14,544 nucleotides of DNA from FEN-727 sp036508635 (GCA_036508635.1 DATCGY010000079.1:1-14544); one strand, 5' to 3'. Positions 1-7,482 are shown, counted from the first letter of the stretch. The notes: a model not told the origin generated them from the letters alone. Numbers and translations are program-made.

Positions 1-1260
1 GACCTGGAATGAGTCGACCCCGTCCACACGCCGTATTGCGTTCTGGAAGTTCATCAGTGGCACGCGGGCACCCTTAATCTTGGTGAAGTCCCTTGTCGCC
101 CTCCCGATAGGTGGTCTTAGGATCGGAAGTGTCAGGCCGCAGTGCTTGCACTTCTCCCAGGTTACGCCTCCCTGGATCAGATCGCCCATCCAGTAACGCA
201 AGAACACTGTTCCACGCCAGTCGATGTGGCTAAAGCAGAGCACGCCCGGATCTCCCCAGTTCTTGACCGGTTCCTTGGTCTCCGGGTCGAGGACCTCCCA
301 GAAGTAGAACTCGGGGTTGAGGTGCATCTTTGTCTTTTCGCCGCACTCGAAGAACGCCGCGCGAAGCTCGGTCGACCCGTAACCCTCTATGATCTTGACG
401 TCGGGGGAGCCGATCGTGGCAAACTGCTCCTTGAGCTTGTCCCTGTACTCGTCCGAAAGCGGCTCCGCGGCCATAACCGCGTACTTGACCGGGTCGGGCT
501 TCGGAACGCCCATCTCGATCATCTGTGCGGCGGTCTTGAGCCAGTAGGTCATGTAGGACGGAATGGCGATGTACATGTCGAAAGGCATCATGCCCGCTAT
601 GACGACCTGCTTCTCCGTCGGGATAGCCTTGCCGCCACAAGTGTGGAACATGCTGAGGCCGTTATCGACCATGAACTCCGCGAAGCACACCTGGAAATAC
701 GCCAGGTGCGGCAGTGCCGGGAACATGTTGAAGCCCCTCATCGTGGGCTCCCAGCCAAACAGGTACAGCATCGACGCGATATGCGGGATCACGTTCTTGA
801 TATCGTGGTATGTGTATGTAGCCATGCTCGGGAGGCCGGTGGTTCCACCGCTCATATGGAAGTGTATCGGGTTCCACTCACCGGCTGCGGTCTGCTTCAC
901 CCTGTCCATGAAAGACCGCGGTTGGCCGTAGACGTCGCGCAGGTACTTGGTGGTCAGTGTCTTCCAGACGTAGCCGATCTCCTTGGTGCGGGACAGCTCC
1001 TCTATATCGTAAGTCGAGCCCTCCAGTTTGGGCTGGAGGATGAATGCCTTCTGGTCCGCGGCGGTGTCCTCTTTTGTGGTGATCGGGATCCGGCGCAGGT
1101 CGTCGTATGATCTTAGCTTGTCGGGATCGATATTATTCTCTTTGAAGACCTTCCTGTAGTATGGATGATACGGGTACACGTAATCTTTGATGTACTTGAA
1201 AAGCTTCGCCAGGGAGTATTCCCTCTGTTCCTCGGGAGTCCACTCATAAGACAATGCCAT
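1..1260 (-). CDS. PaaK-like adenylate-forming CoA ligase (phenylacetate-CoA ligase family), 3' end cut off by window edge
   Basis: Translation from ATG at 1260 stays open for 420 codons to base 1, so the C-terminus is missing (family members are about 430-450 residues). The protein reads as an ANL-superfamily acyl-CoA ligase that adenylates a carboxylic acid with ATP and then transfers it to CoA. Visible motifs: phosphate-binding loop SGGTTGLPS (residues 137-145), A5-type EGYGSTE (292-298), RYWMGDL (355-361) and hinge motif GRATRDFTKIKG (386-397). C306, H313 and the pair C371/C374 (CKHCG) match the Cys/His cluster of many PaaK relatives and may hold zinc (inference). The N-terminal YHPYYRKVF and RIPITTKED segments are also PaaK-like. 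AAGGGGTG lies 5 nt upstream of the ATG. The gene has its own promoter and does not belong to the ribosomal operon. The substrate cannot be read from sequence; phenylacetate is only one option. Confidence 0.88.
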   Translation of the reverse strand, partial: MALSYEWTPEEQREYSLAKLFKYIKDYVYPYHPYYRKVFKENNIDPDKLRSYDDLRRIPITTKEDTAADQKAFILQPKLEGSTYDIEELSRTKEIGYVWKTLTTKYLRDVYGQPRSFMDRVKQTAAGEWNPIHFHMSGGTTGLPSMATYTYHDIKNVIPHIASMLYLFGWEPTMRGFNMFPALPHLAYFQVCFAEFMVDNGLSMFHTCGGKAIPTEKQVVIAGMMPFDMYIAIPSYMTYWLKTAAQMIEMGVPKPDPVKYAVMAAEPLSDEYRDKLKEQFATIGSPDVKIIEGYGSTELRAAFFECGEKTKMHLNPEFYFWEVLDPETKEPVKNWGDPGVLCFSHIDWRGTVFLRYWMGDLIQGGVTWEKCKHCGLTLPILRPPIGRATRDFTKIKGARVPLMNFQNAIRRVDGVDSFQV

Positions 1261-1312
1261 GCCGGTTCACCCCTTGAATCGATCGTGCCACTTCCCAAAA
1301 CACCGACAACAA

Positions 1313-1341
1313 ATCATATTAGCGCAAGCATAATTTGACAA
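1313..1341 (-). promoter_or_regulatory. sigma70-type promoter for the PaaK-like gene
   Basis: On the minus strand, a -35 box TTGTCA (1336-1341) is followed by a 17-nt spacer and a -10 box TATGAT (1313-1318). Both are one mismatch from consensus, with ideal spacing. Transcription would start near 1306, leaving a 5' leader of about 45 nt before the ATG at 1260. The position, between rplQ and the ligase, fits a separate transcription unit. The boxes are seen directly; activity is inferred. Confidence 0.72.
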
Positions 1342-1357
1342 GTTCCCTCGACCCACC

Positions 1358-1410
1358 GGTCAATTCCCAATTCACACTCGAGCCACAATGGATGAAAGCG
1401 ATAATTGACC
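1358..1410. repeat. 8-bp perfect inverted repeat upstream of the ligase promoter
   Basis: GGTCAATT (1358-1365) and its exact reverse complement AATTGACC (1403-1410) are separated by 37 nt. The proximal arm is 16 nt upstream of the -35 box of the ligase promoter. The half-sites could bind a regulator, possibly by looping, but an 8-bp pair at this distance may also be chance. No family-specific operator is recognised. Confidence 0.3.
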
Positions 1411-1423
1411 TCTGCGTACGGGC

Positions 1424-1443
1424 CTTGAGAGACACGGCTCAAG
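1424..1443 (-). terminator. weak hairpin after rplQ, poor terminator candidate
   Basis: CTTGAG and CTCAAG pair into a 6-bp stem with an 8-nt loop, 55-74 nt past the rplQ stop codon. The stem is AT/GC mixed and no U-tract follows on the minus strand, so it does not meet the usual intrinsic-terminator pattern. It is the only hairpin I noticed between rplQ and the next gene. The operon may end by Rho-dependent termination or read through. Confidence 0.2.
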
Positions 1444-1497
1444 AAGTAATCACGCAAGTTGGTGTTTGACCCCCGTTTGCGCGGTACCCCAAGCCCT

Positions 1498-1848
1498 CTA
1501 GAGGAGCTCGAGGATGACCATGGGGGCGTTGTCACCCTGGCGTGGGCCGAGTTTGAGGATGCGGGTGTACCCGCCGTTGCGGTCGAGATATCGCGGGGCG
1601 ACCTCGGCGAAAAGGCGGTGCACGACATCGCGGTCGTTGATGACCTTGAGAGCCTCCCGGCGCGCTGCAACGTCGCCCTTCTTACCGTAGGTGACAAGCC
1701 GCTCGACGACCGGCTTCGCCATCTTGGCGCGGGTCTCAGTCGTAGTGATCCTCCCGTGTATGATGACCTCGCGCGCGAGGTTCGAGAGCATCGCTTTCTG
1801 GTGCGATGCGCTTCCGCCCAGTCTTGGTCCTTTTTTCGGCCTTGGCAT
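1498..1848 (-). CDS. rplQ: 50S ribosomal protein L17
   Basis: A large-subunit protein of 116 residues, the compact bacterial length. The N-terminus has the L17 signature PKKGPRLGGSASHQK followed by AMLSNLAREVIIHGRITTT, and the C-terminus has the family's GGYTRILKLGPRQGDNAPMVILEL ending in shorter form. The PKKGPRLGGSASHQ variant is typical of Actinomycetota, as opposed to the RKLGR..QR form of Firmicutes. However, the long C-terminal extension found in many actinobacteria is absent. The start is ATG, 14 nt after the rpoA stop. This is the last gene of the ribosomal operon; the neighbours often found downstream (ECF transporter genes, truA, rplM) are not here. Confidence 0.97.
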   Translation of the reverse strand: MPRPKKGPRLGGSASHQKAMLSNLAREVIIHGRITTTETRAKMAKPVVERLVTYGKKGDVAARREALKVINDRDVVHRLFAEVAPRYLDRNGGYTRILKLGPRQGDNAPMVILELL

Positions 1849-1862
1849 CTAATTCACCAACC

Positions 1863-2798
1863 CTACTCCGGTGATTTCAGTGACAGGCCCCTGGCCTGCA
1901 GTTTCTCTTTGATGAGCTCGACGGTCTTCGCGCCTAGGTTCCTTATGCCCAACAGCTCTTCCTCGGGGTGGCTGACCAGATCCGCAAGCGTCTCGATCTT
2001 GGCGCGCTGCAGACAGTTGTACGCCCTGACGTTCAGGTCGAGCTCGCTGATGCTTGTGTCCAGGCCGGCAGCGGCGACAGCCTCGGTCGGCTCGAAAACG
2101 TCAATGAGTCCGGCCTCCTCCGCCAGGTTCGCGAGCAGGCTGATGTGCTCTATCAATATCCGTGCCCCATGGCTGACAGCTTCGTCGGGCTTGATGCTCC
2201 CGTCGGTGTGGACCAAGAGCGTCAGCTTGTCGAAGTCGGTACGCTGTCCAACGCGAGTGTACTCGACCTTGAAGGTCACATTGGTCACGGGCGTGAAAAC
2301 AGAATCTACGGGGATGACCCCGATGGGGTCCCCTTCCCTCTCGTTCTCCTCGGCAGAAGCGTAGCCGCGCCCCTTCTCGACTGCCATCTCGATCTCGAGC
2401 TTGCCCTTCTTGGTCAGGGTCGCGATATGATGCTCGGGGTTGATGACCTGGATGTTGGACGGAGCCTCGATATCCGCGGCCGTGACCTCTCCGGGCTTGG
2501 ATACCTTTAGCTTGACCATGGTCGGCTCTTCGCCGTCCATGAGCAGCACGAGCTCCTTGACGTTCAGAAGCATCTCGATGGTGTCCTCGCGAACACCCTC
2601 GATCGCGGAGTACTCGTGCTGTGCCCCGACAACCCTAACGGATGTCACGGCTGTGCCCGGGATGGACGAGAGCAGAATGCGCCGCATCGAGTTGCCGAGC
2701 GTATGGCCGAGGCCGCGCTCGAGTGGCTCGATAACAAAAACGCCTTCCGTATCGTTCAGGTCGAGCACCTTTATCTGGGGCTTCTGGATTCCTAGCAA
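1863..2798 (-). CDS. rpoA: DNA-directed RNA polymerase subunit alpha
   Basis: The 311-residue alpha subunit. Its dimer scaffolds assembly of beta and beta', and its C-terminal domain contacts UP-element DNA and activators. The N-terminal domain (about 1-230) has the dimerisation motif GHTLGNSMRRILLSSIPG (31-48) and the insert domain with NPEHHIATL (120-128). A linker leads to the CTD (about 250-305), with VRAYNCL and R258 at the position of the DNA-contacting R265 of E. coli, and the helix-hairpin-helix RNLGAKTVELIKEKL. The start is TTG, chosen because GGAGG lies 8 nt upstream and the first residues (LGIQKPQI) fit the family; no ATG fits better. It is 43 nt from rpsD, the largest gap in the ribosomal block. 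Confidence 0.97.
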   Translation of the reverse strand: MLGIQKPQIKVLDLNDTEGVFVIEPLERGLGHTLGNSMRRILLSSIPGTAVTSVRVVGAQHEYSAIEGVREDTIEMLLNVKELVLLMDGEEPTMVKLKVSKPGEVTAADIEAPSNIQVINPEHHIATLTKKGKLEIEMAVEKGRGYASAEENEREGDPIGVIPVDSVFTPVTNVTFKVEYTRVGQRTDFDKLTLLVHTDGSIKPDEAVSHGARILIEHISLLANLAEEAGLIDVFEPTEAVAAAGLDTSISELDLNVRAYNCLQRAKIETLADLVSHPEEELLGIRNLGAKTVELIKEKLQARGLSLKSPE

Positions 2799-2806
2799 AA
2801 GACCAC

Positions 2807-2811
2807 CCTCC
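2807..2811 (-). promoter_or_regulatory. ribosome binding site that fixes the TTG start of rpoA
   Basis: GGAGG on the minus strand, 8 nt upstream of the TTG at 2798-2796. Its ideal spacing supports the non-ATG start. Confidence 0.75.
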
Positions 2812-2841
2812 GTTGTCTTTTTTTCGAACTTGATGCCGCTT

Positions 2842-3465
2842 TTACCGCGAGTATAGCTCTACGATCATCTCGTCCCTGATGGGGACGTCCACGCTCTGGC
2901 CAATGGGTCTCTCGACAACGACCGCGGACAGTTTCTTGCGGTCAACTTCGAGCCAGGATACCTGTTCCCTCTGAAAGCTTTCCAGGGCCGCCTTGAAGAC
3001 GGGGCTCTCTTTGCTCTTTTGCTTTATCGAGATTGTATCGCCCTGCTTTACCTGGTACGACGGGATGTCCACCTTACGCCCGTTCACAGTCATGTGGCCG
3101 TGCGCGACCAGCTGCCTAGCCTGCTTGCGGCTGACGGCAAAGCCCGCGCGGTAGACCACGTTATCCAGACGGCTCTCAAGTATGCGGATGAGGTTTTCGC
3201 CCGTGCGCCCCTTCTCGCGGATCGCTTGCCTGTAGTACGCCCGGAACTGCTTCTCCAGGACGCCGTAAACGCGACGCGCCTTTTGCTTCTCCCGGAGCTG
3301 CATCAGGTAGTCGGTCTCTTTGACGCGGCGCCTGCCGTGCTCGCCCGGGGGGTACGTGCGCCTCTCGACAGAGCACCTGTCGGTCAGGCACCGTTCACCT
3401 TTCAGAAAGAGCTTGGTCCTCTCCCTGCGGCACTGCTTGCAAACTGATCCGGTGTATCTTGCCAT
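2842..3465 (-). CDS. rpsD: 30S ribosomal protein S4, zinc-binding form
   Basis: A small-subunit assembly-initiating protein that binds the 5' domain of 16S rRNA; 207 residues, the normal length. The N-terminal MARYTGSVCKQCRRE has four cysteines (C9, C12, C26, C31) and so is the zinc-binding (C+) form. The S4 RNA-binding domain follows around residues 95-160, with ESRLDNVVYRAGFAVSRKQARQLVAHGHMTVNG. The C-terminus IRDEMIVELYSR is canonical. The start is ATG, 22 nt after rpsK; the ribosome binding site is weak. Location inside the alpha operon between rpsK and rpoA matches actinobacteria and proteobacteria and differs from Bacillus. In several bacteria S4 is the autogenous repressor of this operon, but I see no recognisable S4 leader pseudoknot here. 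Confidence 0.97.
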   Translation of the reverse strand: MARYTGSVCKQCRRERTKLFLKGERCLTDRCSVERRTYPPGEHGRRRVKETDYLMQLREKQKARRVYGVLEKQFRAYYRQAIREKGRTGENLIRILESRLDNVVYRAGFAVSRKQARQLVAHGHMTVNGRKVDIPSYQVKQGDTISIKQKSKESPVFKAALESFQREQVSWLEVDRKKLSAVVVERPIGQSVDVPIRDEMIVELYSR

Positions 3466-3487
3466 AATAGCGCTCGGGCTACCCGCC

Positions 3488-3886
3488 CTATACTCTCCTT
3501 TTCTTCTTCGGCCGGCACCCGTTATGCGGGACCGGCGTGACGTCCTTGATAGAGCCTACTTCAAGGCCGTTCGCCTGCAGAGTTCGTATCGCCGTCTCGC
3601 GGCCTGACCCGGGTCCCTTGACCCTGACCTCGACCTTACGCATGCCGTGTTCCGTCGCCTGCTTGGCAGCGGATTCGGCGGCTTGCTGGGCGGCGTATGG
3701 GGTGCTCTTGCGGGACCCCTTGAACCCGATGGTGCCAGCGCTCGCCCAGGCAACCGTGTTGCCCTCGGGGTCGGTGATATTGATTATGGTGTTGTTGAAC
3801 GTTGCCTTGATATGAACGACACCATTCGGCACGTTCTTCTTTACTTTCTTACGGCCTCTCGACTTGCCTTTACTTGGCCTGGGCAC
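3488..3886 (-). CDS. rpsK: 30S ribosomal protein S11
   Basis: A platform protein of the small subunit near the E site and the anti-Shine-Dalgarno helix; 132 residues. A basic N-terminal stretch (KGKSRGRKKVKKNVP) precedes the S11 core: HIKATFNNTIINITDPEGN, SAGTIGFKGSRKSTPYAAQQAA, KGPGSGRETAIR and the terminal VTPVPHNGCRPKKKRRV, all diagnostic. The start is GTG, supported by AGGAGG about 8 nt upstream and by a correct N-terminus (MPRPSKGK). It lies 24 nt after rpsM and 22 nt before rpsD. Confidence 0.97.
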   Translation of the reverse strand: MPRPSKGKSRGRKKVKKNVPNGVVHIKATFNNTIINITDPEGNTVAWASAGTIGFKGSRKSTPYAAQQAAESAAKQATEHGMRKVEVRVKGPGSGRETAIRTLQANGLEVGSIKDVTPVPHNGCRPKKKRRV

Positions 3887-3910
3887 TCTCGCTCCTCCTT
3901 AGAAACCTTG

Positions 3911-4303
3911 TTAACGGCCGGCCTGCTGCTGCCGCTGCTTCTTCTTGATACCCACCTGCGGCCTCGGGCCTTTGCGCGTCCGCGCGTTGGTGTGAGTGCG
4001 CTGCCCGCGTACGGGAAGCCCTCGGCGATGCCGCAGGCCGCGGTAGCAGCCGATCTCCATTAGCCGCTTGATGTTCTGCGAACGCTCCCTGCGCAGATCT
4101 CCCTCGATCTGGAAGTTGGCGTCGATGAACTCCCTCAGGCGCACGACCTCTTCGTCTGTCAGGTCCCGCACCTTGGTGATGGGATCAACGCTCGCTCCTA
4201 CGCACGCCTTGCGCGCGCTGGTGCGGCCGACCCCATAGATATATGTGAGGGCGATCTCGACCTGCTTTTCCCTGGGAAGGTCTATACCCGCGATTCTAGC
4301 CAA
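3911..4303 (-). CDS. rpsM: 30S ribosomal protein S13
   Basis: A small-subunit head protein that contacts the P-site tRNA and forms bridges with 23S rRNA and L5; 130 residues. It begins (M)ARIAGIDLPREKQVEIALTYIYGVG, which is diagnostic, and has the conserved RGLRHRRGLPVRGQRTHTNARTRKG block near the C-terminus, ending in a lysine/glutamine-rich basic tail (IKKKQRQQQAGR) that reaches toward tRNA. The start is TTG: GGAGG lies 8 nt upstream and the reading begins exactly at the family's first residue. It is 15 nt after rpmJ. Confidence 0.96.
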   Translation of the reverse strand: MARIAGIDLPREKQVEIALTYIYGVGRTSARKACVGASVDPITKVRDLTDEEVVRLREFIDANFQIEGDLRRERSQNIKRLMEIGCYRGLRHRRGLPVRGQRTHTNARTRKGPRPQVGIKKKQRQQQAGR

Positions 4304-4318
4304 GCTTCTGCCTCCGTG

Positions 4319-4435
4319 TTACTTGCCCTGCCGCTGCTTGTGGCGGGGGTTGCTGCAGATCACCATTACTTTGCCGTGCCTGCGTATCAGCTTGCACTTG
4401 TCGCACATCTTCTTTACCGATGGCCTTACTTTCAT
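4319..4435 (-). CDS. rpmJ: 50S ribosomal protein L36, zinc-binding form
   Basis: A 38-residue protein found by reading the gap between infA and rpsM. It starts MKVRPSVKKMCDKCK and ends NPRHKQRQGK, which is canonical L36. C11, C14, C27 and H32 form the Cys3-His zinc site, so this is the C+ paralogue. L36 sits at the base of the L7/L12 stalk region of the large subunit. The start ATG has AAGGAA upstream. It is flanked by infA (24 nt) and rpsM (15 nt), the usual position. Confidence 0.96.
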   Translation of the reverse strand: MKVRPSVKKMCDKCKLIRRHGKVMVICSNPRHKQRQGK

Positions 4436-4459
4436 TTCCGTTCCTTAAACTCAAGTACC

Positions 4460-4681
4460 TCACTTATAGCGGTACGTTATCCTTCCACGGCTCAGGTCGT
4501 ACGGCGACAGCTCGACCGTAACGCGGTCGCCAGGCAATATCCGGATGTAGTGCATCCGCATCTTGCCGGATATGTGCGCCAACACCTTGTGACCGTTGTC
4601 CAGCTCAACCCTGAACATCGCGTTGGGCAGCGGTTCCAAGACGGTGCCCTCTACCTCTATGGCTTCTTCTTTAGGTGCCAA
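4460..4681 (-). CDS. infA: translation initiation factor IF-1 (TTG start)
   Basis: IF-1 binds the ribosomal A site during initiation and assists IF-2 and IF-3. From TTG at 4681 the product is 73 residues, the family length: (M)APKEEAIEVEGTVLEPLPN, then the S1/OB fold with FRVELDNGHKVLAHISGKMRM, ILPGDRVTVELSPYDLSRGRITYRYK. An in-frame ATG at 4756 would give 98 residues, but it would overlap map by 35 nt and add an unrelated N-terminus, so I reject it. A GTG between the two (about 81 residues) is also possible but less likely. AGAAGGGA lies upstream of the TTG at a somewhat long distance (about 11 nt). The map-infA gap is 40 nt; the KOW-domain gene often found here in Firmicutes is absent. Confidence 0.93.
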   Translation of the reverse strand: MAPKEEAIEVEGTVLEPLPNAMFRVELDNGHKVLAHISGKMRMHYIRILPGDRVTVELSPYDLSRGRITYRYK

Positions 4682-4721
4682 ACCAGCTTGCTTCCCTTCT
4701 GAAGACACACGAAAAAATATC

Positions 4722-5531
4722 TTACCCCAGCCGGCCCGGTTTTTCCAGCTCTGCACCCCTGCCGGTAGCGACGGTTAGCACGTCCGGGCCATCCTCCGTC
4801 ACTGCTATCGTATGCTCGAAGTGCGCCGACAGTCTCCCGTCCTTCGTGTTGACAGGCCAGCAATCCGCGGATGCCGACACCTCGTGGGTACCCACGTTGA
4901 CCATGGGTTCCAGGGCGAAGACCATCCCCGGCTTGAGTGCCGGGCCCGTGCCCCGCACACCGTAGTTCGGTATCGGAGGGTCCTCGTGCATCCGGGTGCC
5001 TATCCCGTGCCCGACGAACCTGCGCACCACGTTGAAGCCCTCGGCCTCGGCGACCGCCTGCACCGCCTGGGAGACATCCCCCAGCCTGTTTCCGGGCCTG
5101 CACATGACTATCCCGGCCTCGAGCGCGTGCTTCGTCACATCCACAAGTTTCTGTACCTCGGGCGCCGCCGTTCCTATTGCGACGGACACGGCCGCGTCTC
5201 CGAAGTAGCCGTCCAGCTCGACGCCGGTGTCTATGCTCAGCAGGTCGCCATCGCTTAGCGTCCTGCCGCTCGGGATGCCGTGTACGACCTCAGAGTTGAC
5301 GGACGTGCACAGCGTCGCCGGGAACGGGCCACACTTGATGAACTCAGGCTTGTAGCCCTTAAACGCGGGCACCCCGCCTGCGGCTCGAATCATTTTCTCG
5401 GCCACCTCATCGAGTTGCAGTGTCGTGACCCCGACATCGGCCATGGCCGATACAGCATCGAGCACCTGTGCAACAAGACGGCCGGCCCGCCTCATCTTTT
5501 CGATCTCTTCCGACGACTTCAGTATTATCAA
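4722..5531 (-). CDS. map: type I methionine aminopeptidase
   Basis: Removes the initiator methionine from nascent proteins, using two divalent metal ions. The protein has 269 residues, a little longer than the usual 250-255, with a Gly/Glu-rich end (GRGAELEKPGRLG). The pita-bread fold residues are present: H84 in VVHGIP, metal ligands D101 and D112 (SIDTGVELDGYFGDAA), H175 (FVGHGIG), E208 (FALEPMV) and E239 (AHFEHTIAV). No N-terminal zinc-finger or SH3-binding extension is present. The start is TTG at 5531, overlapping the adk stop in TTGA; the resulting N-terminus (M)IILKSSEEIEKMRRAG is typical. Its place between adk and infA is the classic arrangement. Confidence 0.96.
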   Translation of the reverse strand: MIILKSSEEIEKMRRAGRLVAQVLDAVSAMADVGVTTLQLDEVAEKMIRAAGGVPAFKGYKPEFIKCGPFPATLCTSVNSEVVHGIPSGRTLSDGDLLSIDTGVELDGYFGDAAVSVAIGTAAPEVQKLVDVTKHALEAGIVMCRPGNRLGDVSQAVQAVAEAEGFNVVRRFVGHGIGTRMHEDPPIPNYGVRGTGPALKPGMVFALEPMVNVGTHEVSASADCWPVNTKDGRLSAHFEHTIAVTEDGPDVLTVATGRGAELEKPGRLG

Positions 5532-6193
5532 GCGCTCTCTGACTCCTCAGCCGCGCCGATCGCCTTGACTATCTGCTCGAAGACCTCGTCCGGCTTCAAA
5601 GCGCCGTCGATGTCCCCGAGCTTTCCCAATGGCCTGTAATAGCCGACAACGGGCTCGGTCTGATTTCTGTAGACATCGAGCCTGCTACGGACGGTCTGCT
5701 CGTTGTCATCGTCACGCAGGTACAGCTCGCCGCCACACGCCGCACACTTGTCCCCGGCCTCCGAGGGGCTGAACAGCACGTGGTAATTCCCGCCACAGTC
5801 GCGGCACACGCGCCTCCCCGTCAGTCGCTTGACCAGCAGCTCAGGGTCGACGGCGATGTTGAGAACCAGATCGATCGACCTTCCGCTCTTCTCGAGGAAG
5901 GCATCGAGCGCCTCGGCCTGGTGCGTGTTGCGCGGGAACCCGTCGAGCATGAACCCGTCTTCTACATCATCCTGGGCCAGCCTCTCCTCGACCATGCCTA
6001 CTACCACATCGTCGGGGACCAGCTTGCCGGCGTCCATATATTTTTTTGCCTCGAGCCCCATCGGGGTACCGTTCGACACGGCCGCCCTGAACATGTCGCC
6101 CGTGGCGACGTGCCTCAGGCCGTACCCTGTTATTAGTTTCTCTGCCTGGGTTCCTTTTCCCGCCCCGGGAGGTCCCAAGAGCACCAGGTTCAT
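5528..6193 (-). CDS. adk: adenylate kinase with zinc-binding LID domain
   Basis: Interconverts ATP + AMP and 2 ADP in the cytoplasm; 221 residues, long-form (large LID) type. The P-loop GPPGAGKGT is at residues 7-15, AMP-binding TGDMFR at 31-36 and DGFPR at 84-88. The LID (about 125-165) carries four cysteines, C130, C133, C150 and C153, in two CxxC pairs, so it is the zinc-stabilised type common in Gram-positive and thermophilic bacteria. R169 and R171 match the catalytic arginines. The start ATG has AGGAG 7 nt upstream and follows secY by 10 nt. The 3' end overlaps map by 4 nt, suggesting coupled translation. Confidence 0.97.
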   Translation of the reverse strand: MNLVLLGPPGAGKGTQAEKLITGYGLRHVATGDMFRAAVSNGTPMGLEAKKYMDAGKLVPDDVVVGMVEERLAQDDVEDGFMLDGFPRNTHQAEALDAFLEKSGRSIDLVLNIAVDPELLVKRLTGRRVCRDCGGNYHVLFSPSEAGDKCAACGGELYLRDDDNEQTVRSRLDVYRNQTEPVVGYYRPLGKLGDIDGALKPDEVFEQIVKAIGAAEESESA

Positions 6194-6203
6194 CCTCGTT
6201 CTC

Positions 6204-7481
6204 CTATTTGCTCAAGAAGCCTTCGTAATGGCGCATTTGCATCTGCGACTCGATCTGTTTCATCGTCTCGAGGGCGACACCGACAATGATCAGTATGGCC
6301 GCGCCGCCGAACGGCACCTGGTTCGTGCCGAACTCCACGAGTATTACCGCCGGAATCAACGCGATCACCGCCAGGTACAGCGACCCGGGAAGGTTGATGC
6401 GGTTCACTACCTTGGCGATATAGTTCGTCGTTGGCATTCCCGGCCGAATGCCGGGAATGAACCCGCCGTACTTCTTCAGGTTGTCTGCGAGCTCGAACGG
6501 GTCGAATATGATCGCCGTATAGAAATACGCGAAGAACACTATCAAGCCCGTGTATATGACGAAATAGAGGATCGACCCCTGCGCAAACTTGTTCGCGAAA
6601 CCCTTCATAGACGGAAAGAAATTCGAGATTATCAGAGGGAACGTGATGACCGACGACGCGAAGATGATCGGGATGACGCCTGAGGTGTTCACCTTTACCG
6701 GGATGTAGGTGCTCGCGCCGGAGTACATCTTGCGGCCGCGCACCTGTTTCGCGTACTGGACGGGGATGCGCCGCTCCCCCTGTTCGATATATACAACACC
6801 GACGATTATGCCCAACGCCACCACGACGAGCAGTATCAGCAGGGCGGGTTGCTTTTGATAGACGGTCTTGACCAGGGAGTTTATCTCGGTCGGAAGCCCG
6901 GCGATGATGCTCGCGAAGATAAGTATCGACATGCCATTGCCTACGCCGCGGTCGGTGATGAGCTCGCCGAACCACATCAGTAGGGCCATTCCAGCGACCA
7001 GCGTCAACGTGATCAGGCACGCCTTGGCGAACGTCAGCTTGGGCAGAATCGCCTTCGTCTGGTCGCCCGTGCTGAACGACACTATGAGAGCGGCGGACTG
7101 CATGGTGGCCAGCACCAGGGTCATATACCTTGTGATCTGCGTGATCTTCTTGCGACCGACTTCTCCTTCTTCGTGCCACTCCTTGATCTTCGGTATGACC
7201 GCCGACAGGAGCTCCATGATGATCGAGGCCGTAATGTACGGCATTATGCCGAGCCCGAATATCGCCATTCGCGATAGCCCGCCACCCGTGAACAGGTTCA
7301 AGAACTTGAGGAGGCCGGCACCGCTGCTCGAAAACTGCTTCGCCAGGTTGTCCAGGCTGACCCCCGGGGCCGGGATGAAACAGCCCACCCGGTACAGTGC
7401 GAGGACCAGAAAGGTGAAGAGGATCTTGTTCCTCAAGTCCGGGATCTTGAAAGCGTCCCGGAACCCGGACAGTATCCGCAA
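6204..7481 (-). CDS. secY: preprotein translocase subunit SecY
   Basis: The pore subunit of the Sec translocon in the cytoplasmic membrane; 425 residues with ten hydrophobic segments. Recognisable features in order: N-terminal FKIPDLRNKILFT, first membrane segment near 20-37, plug/TM2 region LSRMAIFGLGIMPYI (69-83), ITDRGVGNGMSILIFA (175-190), cytosolic loop RRIPVQYAKQVRGRKMYSG (238-255), and PGIRPGMPT (343-351) in the loop that docks SecA and ribosomes. The start is TTG, with a strong AGAGGTGAT 5 nt upstream; that site overlaps the rplO stop, which lies 1 nt before secY. Co-expression with ribosomal proteins is the normal spc arrangement. Confidence 0.97.
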   Translation of the reverse strand: MRILSGFRDAFKIPDLRNKILFTFLVLALYRVGCFIPAPGVSLDNLAKQFSSSGAGLLKFLNLFTGGGLSRMAIFGLGIMPYITASIIMELLSAVIPKIKEWHEEGEVGRKKITQITRYMTLVLATMQSAALIVSFSTGDQTKAILPKLTFAKACLITLTLVAGMALLMWFGELITDRGVGNGMSILIFASIIAGLPTEINSLVKTVYQKQPALLILLVVVALGIIVGVVYIEQGERRIPVQYAKQVRGRKMYSGASTYIPVKVNTSGVIPIIFASSVITFPLIISNFFPSMKGFANKFAQGSILYFVIYTGLIVFFAYFYTAIIFDPFELADNLKKYGGFIPGIRPGMPTTNYIAKVVNRINLPGSLYLAVIALIPAVILVEFGTNQVPFGGAAILIIVGVALETMKQIESQMQMRHYEGFLSK

Positions 7482-7482
7482 G

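Noticed and set aside
142..1110. 322-codon open frame on the plus strand
   Set aside because: It lies wholly antisense to the PaaK-like ligase, whose motifs are unmistakable. Its translation is Arg/His/Val/Leu-rich with no recognisable domain, as expected for a GC-rich shadow frame.
1314..1697. 127-codon minus-strand frame overlapping the end of rplQ
   Set aside because: It is out of frame with rplQ, Ser/Arg-rich and without homology cues; a shadow that runs into the promoter region.
1459..2364. 301-codon open frame on the plus strand
   Set aside because: It spans antisense parts of both rplQ and rpoA and the gap between them, and its translation shows no family resemblance.
4700..4745. GC-rich stretch followed by a T-run near the map stop, possible intrinsic terminator before infA
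   Set aside because: CCGGGCCGGC cannot form a stem with a reasonable loop ahead of the T-run, and infA continues the operon only 40 nt later with no visible promoter.
4682..4756. ATG at 4756 as the infA start
   Set aside because: It would overlap map and add 25 unrelated residues; the TTG at 4681 starts exactly at the conserved IF-1 N-terminus.
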